The notes under the pieces are model-generated. The model was given only the letters and a program-made list of their open reading frames with translations. It ran no database searches and was not told where the DNA came from. A program made the position numbers and the translations under genes. Positions 5,760 through 8,842 of a DNA stretch of 8,842 nt are shown here, piece after piece. The DNA comes from Solirubrobacteraceae bacterium. GTDB taxonomy: Bacteria; Actinomycetota; Thermoleophilia; Solirubrobacterales; Solirubrobacteraceae. The DNA lies in NCBI GenBank assembly GCA_019683665.1, contig JADGIB010000142.1, forward strand, positions 1-8,842, given 5' to 3'. Numbering within the stretch: the stretch's first letter is position 1; each line of letters begins with the position of its first letter.

Positions 5760-6194
5760 CTACGCCGCGACCAGCTCGGCGGGCTCCTCCGTCTCCGCCA
5801 GGTGCTGGTGGCTGGGGCAGTAGCCGTTGCGCGGCAACGGCATGCGCTGGCACGGCGTCCCCTTGCGTGTCGTCGCGCGGCACTGCAGGGGGTTGCCGTT
5901 GATGTCGAACCCGCGCCGGGGCTGGCTGTCGAGCCACTCCTCGGCGAGCGCGATCACGCGCGTGACGGTCTGGCACACCCGCGCCTGCTGGCTCATCGGG
6001 AAGAACACCCGGATGTCGTTGAACAGCGTCCGCGCCGGGCGCGCGAAGTAGTGGCGGTCGTTGGCCAGCCGTTCCATGGTCGCCTCGCACGCGCGCAGGA
6101 CCGCGGCATGGGCCTCGGGTCCATGGACGGGGGCCTGCGAGTCGTCGATGTACGGCGCAAGCTCCCGGTAGATCACGCGGCTGAACTGGTACAT
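5760..6194 (-). CDS. Uncharacterised protein with C-terminal Cys/Cys/Cys/His zinc-type motif
   Basis: Complete 144-residue protein with no signal peptide or membrane segment. The N-terminal two thirds look mainly helical (MYQFSRVIYRELAPYIDD; VLRACEATMERLANDRHYF; QARVCQTVTRVIALAEEWL). The C-terminal part has C95-x9-C105-x10-C116-x2-H119, spread over QCRATTRKGTPCQRMPL and NGYCPSH. It resembles small zinc-binding modules with a C-x-A-T-x-x-G-x-x-C start, as in DUF5763-like proteins. Zinc binding is inferred from the ligand pattern. A nucleic-acid or protein contact role is possible but not shown. The same frame stays open far upstream inside nadB, but that is a GC-driven shadow. The ATG at 6194 is chosen because AAGGG lies 5 bases before it and the protein becomes compositionally normal there. 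A strong hairpin follows the stop, so it is probably separate from hyuA. From memory, MYQFSR-type openings recur in Solirubrobacterales hypothetical proteins. Confidence 0.85.
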   Translation of the reverse strand: MYQFSRVIYRELAPYIDDSQAPVHGPEAHAAVLRACEATMERLANDRHYFARPARTLFNDIRVFFPMSQQARVCQTVTRVIALAEEWLDSQPRRGFDINGNPLQCRATTRKGTPCQRMPLPRNGYCPSHQHLAETEEPAELVAA

Positions 6195-6289
6195 GCGAAC
6201 CCTTGCGCTCCTCGCGTCGCGAACCTCTCCGACAGGCTGGAGGGTGCACCTCCGGTGTGAAGGAAAGCCGGACTGATGTTGAGTTGGGA
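6195..6289 (-). promoter_or_regulatory. Structured upstream region of the Cys/His protein gene
   Basis: Ninety-five bases between the nadB stop and the ATG at 6194. Going plus-wise it holds: the palindrome TCGCG-T-CGCGA (6212-6222); GGAGG-GTGCA-CCTCC (6239-6253); and TCCGG-N12-CCGGA (6251-6255 and 6268-6272). The last two overlap by three bases and could be alternative folds. GGTTCGC is repeated on the minus strand at 6225-6219 and 6201-6195. No TANNNT element was found, so a promoter could not be placed. nadB lacks an obvious terminator here, so read-through from nadB is possible. The part at 6261-6290 is less GC-rich than its neighbours, as expected for a regulatory region. Confidence 0.4.
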
Positions 6290-7747
6290 TTAAGCCCACT
6301 CGGCGAACGCCGGGCGCCGCCCCGGCTCGACCACGGCGTGGCGGTGGTCGAGGGCCGGGTCGCGCTCGGGGAAGTCCCGGCGCAGGTGCGCGCCGCGCGT
6401 CTCCTCGCGGGCGAGCGCGCAGGCGCCGATCAGGCGCGCGATCGGATACGGGTCGAGCAGGAGCGTCGCGAGGTCCTCGCGGGTGCGCTCGATGCCGGCG
6501 TTGCGCCAGAGCGCGTCGCGGGTCTCGCGGCCGGGCACCGGCAGCGGCTCGGGCTCGGGGGCGGGCGCGTCCCCGGCCGGCTCCGGCAGGTCGAGCGCGG
6601 CGAGCGCCGCGCGGCGGCCGAAGACGCAGCACTCGCTCAGCGAGTTCGAGGCCAGGCGGTTGGCGCCGTGCAGGCCGGTGCAGGCCGCCTCGCCGACCGC
6701 GAACAGCCCCGGGACCGTCGACTGGCCGTCGAGGTCGGTGACGATGCCGCCCATCCCGTAGTGGGCGGCCGGGGCGACGGGGACGAGCTCGGTCGCCGGG
6801 TCGACGCCCGCCTCGCGCAGCGCGGCGATGACGTTCGGGAACAGCGCCGGGTCGATGTGGCGCATGTCGAGGCCGACCGAGGAGGCGCCGGTCCGCCGCA
6901 TCTCGGCGTGGACGGCGCGGGCGACCTCGTCGCGCGGCGCGAGCTCGTCGACGAACCGCTCGCCGTCGGCGTTGTGGAGCGTGGCGCCCTCGCCGCGGAT
7001 CGCCTCGCTGATGAGGAAGCCCTCGCGGCCGCGGACCCCGGCCACCGCGGTCGGGTGGAACTGCATGAGCTCGAGGTCGGCGAGCGCGGCGCCGGCCCGG
7101 TGGGCGAGCAGCAGGCCGGTGCCCAGCGACCCGGGCGGGTTCGTCGTCCGCGCCCACAGCGCGGCCATGCCGCCGGTGCAGAGGACGACGCCCCGGGTCG
7201 ACAGCGCCCGGCCGTCCTCGAGCACGAGCCCCCGGCAGCGGCCGTCGCCGGTCCAGATCGCCGCCGCCCGCGAGCCCTCGATCACCTCGATGCGCGGCTC
7301 CTCGACGGCGAGGGCCGAGAGCTGGCGCACGAGCCGCCGGCCGGTGGCGCTGCCGCCCGCGTGGACGATCCGGCGGATCGAGTGGCCGCCCTCCAGGCCG
7401 AGGGCGAGGCGGCCCTCGCGGTCGGCGTCGAAGCGCACGCCCATCTCGACGAGGTCGGCGACCCGGTCGGGGGCCTCGCGGCAGAGGACCTCGGCCGCCG
7501 AGCGGCGCACGAGGTCGCGCCCGGCGCGCTCGGTGTCGGCCAGGTGCAGCTCGGGCGAGTCGTCGGCGGCGAGCGCCGCCGCCAGGCCGCCCTGGGCCCA
7601 GTAGCTGGCCGTGCGGGCCAGCGGCGTGGCGGACACGAGGGCCACGCGCGCGCCCGCGCGCGCGGCCGTGAGCGCCGTGAACAGACCGGCGGCTCCGGCG
7701 CCCACGACGGCGACGTCGGCGCGATGGACGGACGATGGCGAGGCCAT
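6290..7747 (-). CDS. nadB: L-aspartate oxidase
   Basis: Complete 485-residue flavoprotein. It oxidises L-aspartate to iminoaspartate, the first step of de novo NAD synthesis; quinolinate synthase NadA normally takes the product. Visible motifs: FAD-binding GAGAAGL (residues 16-22), SYWAQGGLAAAL (48-59), LEGGHSIRRIVHAGG (118-132), MQFHPTA (228-234), ISEAIRGEGA (246-255), PRDEVARAV (271-279), AAHYGMGGI (327-335) and LHGANRLASNSLSEC (359-373). HPTA, R277 and HYGMGG supply the expected active-site His/Arg residues of the succinate dehydrogenase/fumarate reductase/NadB superfamily. The HGANRLASNSL run separates NadB from the flavoprotein subunits of those complexes. The C-terminal helical domain is short compared with the roughly 540 residues of the E. 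coli enzyme. nadA and nadC, often next to nadB in actinobacteria, are not in this window. The start lies 3 bases from the predicted transcription start at the shared divergent promoter. Confidence 0.95.
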   Translation of the reverse strand: MASPSSVHRADVAVVGAGAAGLFTALTAARAGARVALVSATPLARTASYWAQGGLAAALAADDSPELHLADTERAGRDLVRRSAAEVLCREAPDRVADLVEMGVRFDADREGRLALGLEGGHSIRRIVHAGGSATGRRLVRQLSALAVEEPRIEVIEGSRAAAIWTGDGRCRGLVLEDGRALSTRGVVLCTGGMAALWARTTNPPGSLGTGLLLAHRAGAALADLELMQFHPTAVAGVRGREGFLISEAIRGEGATLHNADGERFVDELAPRDEVARAVHAEMRRTGASSVGLDMRHIDPALFPNVIAALREAGVDPATELVPVAPAAHYGMGGIVTDLDGQSTVPGLFAVGEAACTGLHGANRLASNSLSECCVFGRRAALAALDLPEPAGDAPAPEPEPLPVPGRETRDALWRNAGIERTREDLATLLLDPYPIARLIGACALAREETRGAHLRRDFPERDPALDHRHAVVEPGRRPAFAEWA

Positions 7748-7753
7748 GGCGCC

Positions 7754-7764
7754 GGTACGGTACC
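7754..7764. promoter_or_regulatory. Near-palindromic divergent promoter core shared by nadB and the deacetylase gene
   Basis: The 11-mer GGTAC-G-GTACC is palindromic except for its centre base. On the plus strand TACGGT (7756-7761) fits TANNNT, and with six bases after it the predicted +1 is 7768, exactly the G of the deacetylase GTG. On the minus strand TACCGT (7762-7757) fits the same pattern, and the predicted +1 is 7750, three bases before the nadB ATG (7747). The two -10 elements overlap by five bases, so the two directions should compete for polymerase. No good -35 hexamer is seen on either strand (CGATGG and GAGGAC at the expected positions). Confidence 0.55.
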
Positions 7765-7767
7765 CGC

Positions 7768-8805
7768 GTGGCCGCGCCGGTCCTCCTCAGCCATCCGTCG
7801 TCGCTCGCCCACGACACGGGCGCCCATCCCGAGCGGGCCGAGCGCATCGTCGCCATCGAGCGCGAGCTCGAGGCGCGCGGCGGGCTGGGGTGGGAGCGGC
7901 GGCTGTCGCCGCGGGCCGACGAGGCCCAGGTCGAGCGGGTCCACCCGCCCAGCTACGTCGACATGCTGCGCGACCTGTGCGCGGCCGGCGGCGGCCATCT
8001 CGACGCCGACACGCTCGTCGTGACCGAGTCGTTCGAGGCGGCGATGCACGGCGCCGGCGGCGCGATCGCGGCCGCCGAGCTCGTCGTCCGGGGCGAGGCG
8101 CCGTGCGCGTTCTCGATGCACCGCCCGCCCGGCCACCACGCCGAGATGGCGCGGGCGATGGGCTTCTGCCTGCTCAACAACGTCGCGATCGCCGCCCAGC
8201 ACGCCCGCGACGTGCTCGGCCTCGAGCGGGTCCTGATCCTCGACTGGGACGTCCACCACGGCAACGGGACGAACGACATCTTCCACGCGACCGACGAGAT
8301 CCTGTTCGTCTCGATCCACGAGTCGCCGCTGTACCCTGGGACCGGCTCGATGCACGACGTCGGCACGGGCGCGGGTGCCGGCTACACGGTGAACCTGCCG
8401 GTGCCGGGCGGCTCCGGGGACGACGCGTGGACGTCGCTCGTCGCCCACGTCGTCGTGCCGCTCATCGCCGACTACGAGCCGCAGCTCGTGCTCGTCTCGG
8501 CCGGGTTCGACGCGCACGCCGACGACCCGCTCGCGAGCTGCCGGGTGACCGAGGAGGGGTTCGCGACGATGGCGGCGCTCGTCGGCGGCGCCTGCGCGCG
8601 GCGCGGGATCCCGCTGGCCGGGGTGCTCGAGGGCGGCTACGCGGTGCGGGCGCTCGGGCGCTCGGTCGCCGCGGTCCTGGAGCGGTGGGGGACGGGCGCG
8701 ACGGTCGCGCCGGGCGACGTCCCGGTCCACGGCCTGGCCCTGCGCGCGCAGGAGCGCCTGGCCAAGGTCGGCATCTTCACGACGCTCGGTCAGCCGGCGG
8801 GCTGA
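7768..8805 (+). CDS. Histone deacetylase family zinc amidohydrolase (class II-like)
   Basis: Complete 345-residue protein from GTG at 7768. Such enzymes remove acetyl groups from lysine or polyamine-type amines with a zinc ion; bacterial members include AcuC and acetylpolyamine amidohydrolases. Motifs: HPER (20-23), RPPGHHA (119-125, with the His123-His124 dyad), GFCLLNN (132-138), LDWDVHHGNGT (158-168, zinc ligands D161 and H163), HESPLYPGTG (184-193), SAGFDAHADDPL (244-255, zinc ligand D248) and LEGGY (287-291, catalytic Tyr291). All key residues are present, so it should be active. The pattern is nearer to class II deacetylases than to class I or AcuC. An ATG at 7735 would add 11 residues (MARPWRRYGTR) and overlap nadB. 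GTG is preferred because family homology begins there and a -10 element sits at leaderless spacing. No Shine-Dalgarno precedes it. Natural substrate unknown. Confidence 0.95.
   Translation: MAAPVLLSHPSSLAHDTGAHPERAERIVAIERELEARGGLGWERRLSPRADEAQVERVHPPSYVDMLRDLCAAGGGHLDADTLVVTESFEAAMHGAGGAIAAAELVVRGEAPCAFSMHRPPGHHAEMARAMGFCLLNNVAIAAQHARDVLGLERVLILDWDVHHGNGTNDIFHATDEILFVSIHESPLYPGTGSMHDVGTGAGAGYTVNLPVPGGSGDDAWTSLVAHVVVPLIADYEPQLVLVSAGFDAHADDPLASCRVTEEGFATMAALVGGACARRGIPLAGVLEGGYAVRALGRSVAAVLERWGTGATVAPGDVPVHGLALRAQERLAKVGIFTTLGQPAG
8790..8805. terminator. Hairpin carrying the deacetylase stop codon, symmetric on both strands
   Basis: TCAGCC (8790-8795) and GGCTGA (8800-8805) are perfect six-base arms around GGCG. 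The right arm contains the TGA of the deacetylase; the left arm read on the minus strand also gives TGA. It could act as a small bidirectional terminator between convergent genes, but the stem is short and lacks a U-tract. Confidence 0.35.
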
Positions 8806-8842
8806 GCGGGGTCCGCCGCGGGGTCGGCGGGCGGGGCGGCGG
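8790..8842 (-). CDS. Possible C-terminus of a convergent gene (runs off right edge)
   Basis: On the minus strand one frame reads AAPPADPAADPAQPAG and then stops at TGA (8792-8790). An Ala/Pro/Asp-rich tail of this kind is common at the C-terminus of proteins from high-GC actinobacteria. If real, the gene would be convergent with the deacetylase and overlap it by 16 bases. Only 16 codons are visible, no domain can be recognised, and GC-rich noncoding sequence translates to similar residues, so this is a weak call. Confidence 0.25.
   Translation of the reverse strand, partial: AAPPADPAADPAQPAG

Noticed and set aside
3482..5902. An 806-residue plus-strand open frame antisense to hyuA.
   Set aside because: Its sequence is Arg/Ala/Pro/Gly-rich low-complexity with no family motif, while the opposite strand encodes an unmistakable HyuA. 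Long antisense frames are expected at this GC content.
6271..6289. HspR (HAIR) operator, from the TTGAGT sequence near the nadB stop.
   Set aside because: Only one half-site is present; the matching ACTCAA half at the required spacing is absent.
7735..7767. ATG at 7735 as the start of the deacetylase.
   Set aside because: It adds an Arg-rich segment without family similarity and overlaps the nadB start. GTG at 7768 sits at leaderless spacing from a -10 element and at the start of family homology.
6195..7856. Extension of the Cys/His protein frame far upstream, giving a 698-residue fusion-like ORF.
   Set aside because: The upstream part is out of frame with nadB and is Arg-rich nonsense. Natural composition begins at the ATG at 6194, which has a plausible ribosome site.

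Overview
The window is very GC-rich, with strongly G/C-ending codons and long stop-free shadow frames on the antisense strand. This fits a high-GC actinobacterium. The small zinc-motif protein opening MYQFSR, and the general style of the genes, make me lean towards class Thermoleophilia (Solirubrobacterales-like). That lean is inference. The left edge carries a 15-base match to the Tn5/Nextera mosaic end, so base 1 is a library artefact at a contig end and not native sequence.

Layout from right to left, following transcription of the minus strand: nadB (L-aspartate oxidase, first step of de novo NAD synthesis); a 144-residue protein with a C-terminal Cys/Cys/Cys/His motif; a strong intergenic hairpin; then an apparent operon hyuA-hyuB-dehydrogenase. 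This operon holds the two subunits of a hydantoinase/oxoprolinase-type enzyme and a beta-hydroxyacid dehydrogenase. hyuA and hyuB overlap by 14 bases and hyuB starts with TTG; the dehydrogenase follows 13 bases later. After a structured 130-base gap come a DUF1802 protein and the N-terminal half of a DUF1152 protein, nearly adjacent and in the same reading frame.

The one clear plus-strand gene is a class II-type, zinc-dependent histone-deacetylase-family amidohydrolase, divergent from nadB. The 20 bases between the two start codons hold an 11-base near-palindrome, GGTACGGTACC. It supplies a TANNNT -10 element to each strand at the spacing expected for leaderless transcription of the deacetylase and a 3-base leader for nadB. 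hyuA has a -10-like element at the same distance from its ATG as nadB.

At the right edge the deacetylase stop codon lies in a 16-base inverted repeat. Its other arm gives a minus-strand stop codon for a possible convergent gene that leaves the window. No RNA genes, CRISPR arrays, insertion sequences or prophage genes were seen. The most interesting material is the compact regulatory architecture (symmetric promoter, symmetric stop-codon hairpin, near-leaderless starts), the uncharacterised Cys/His protein with its structured upstream region, and the hyuAB-dehydrogenase operon of unknown substrate.
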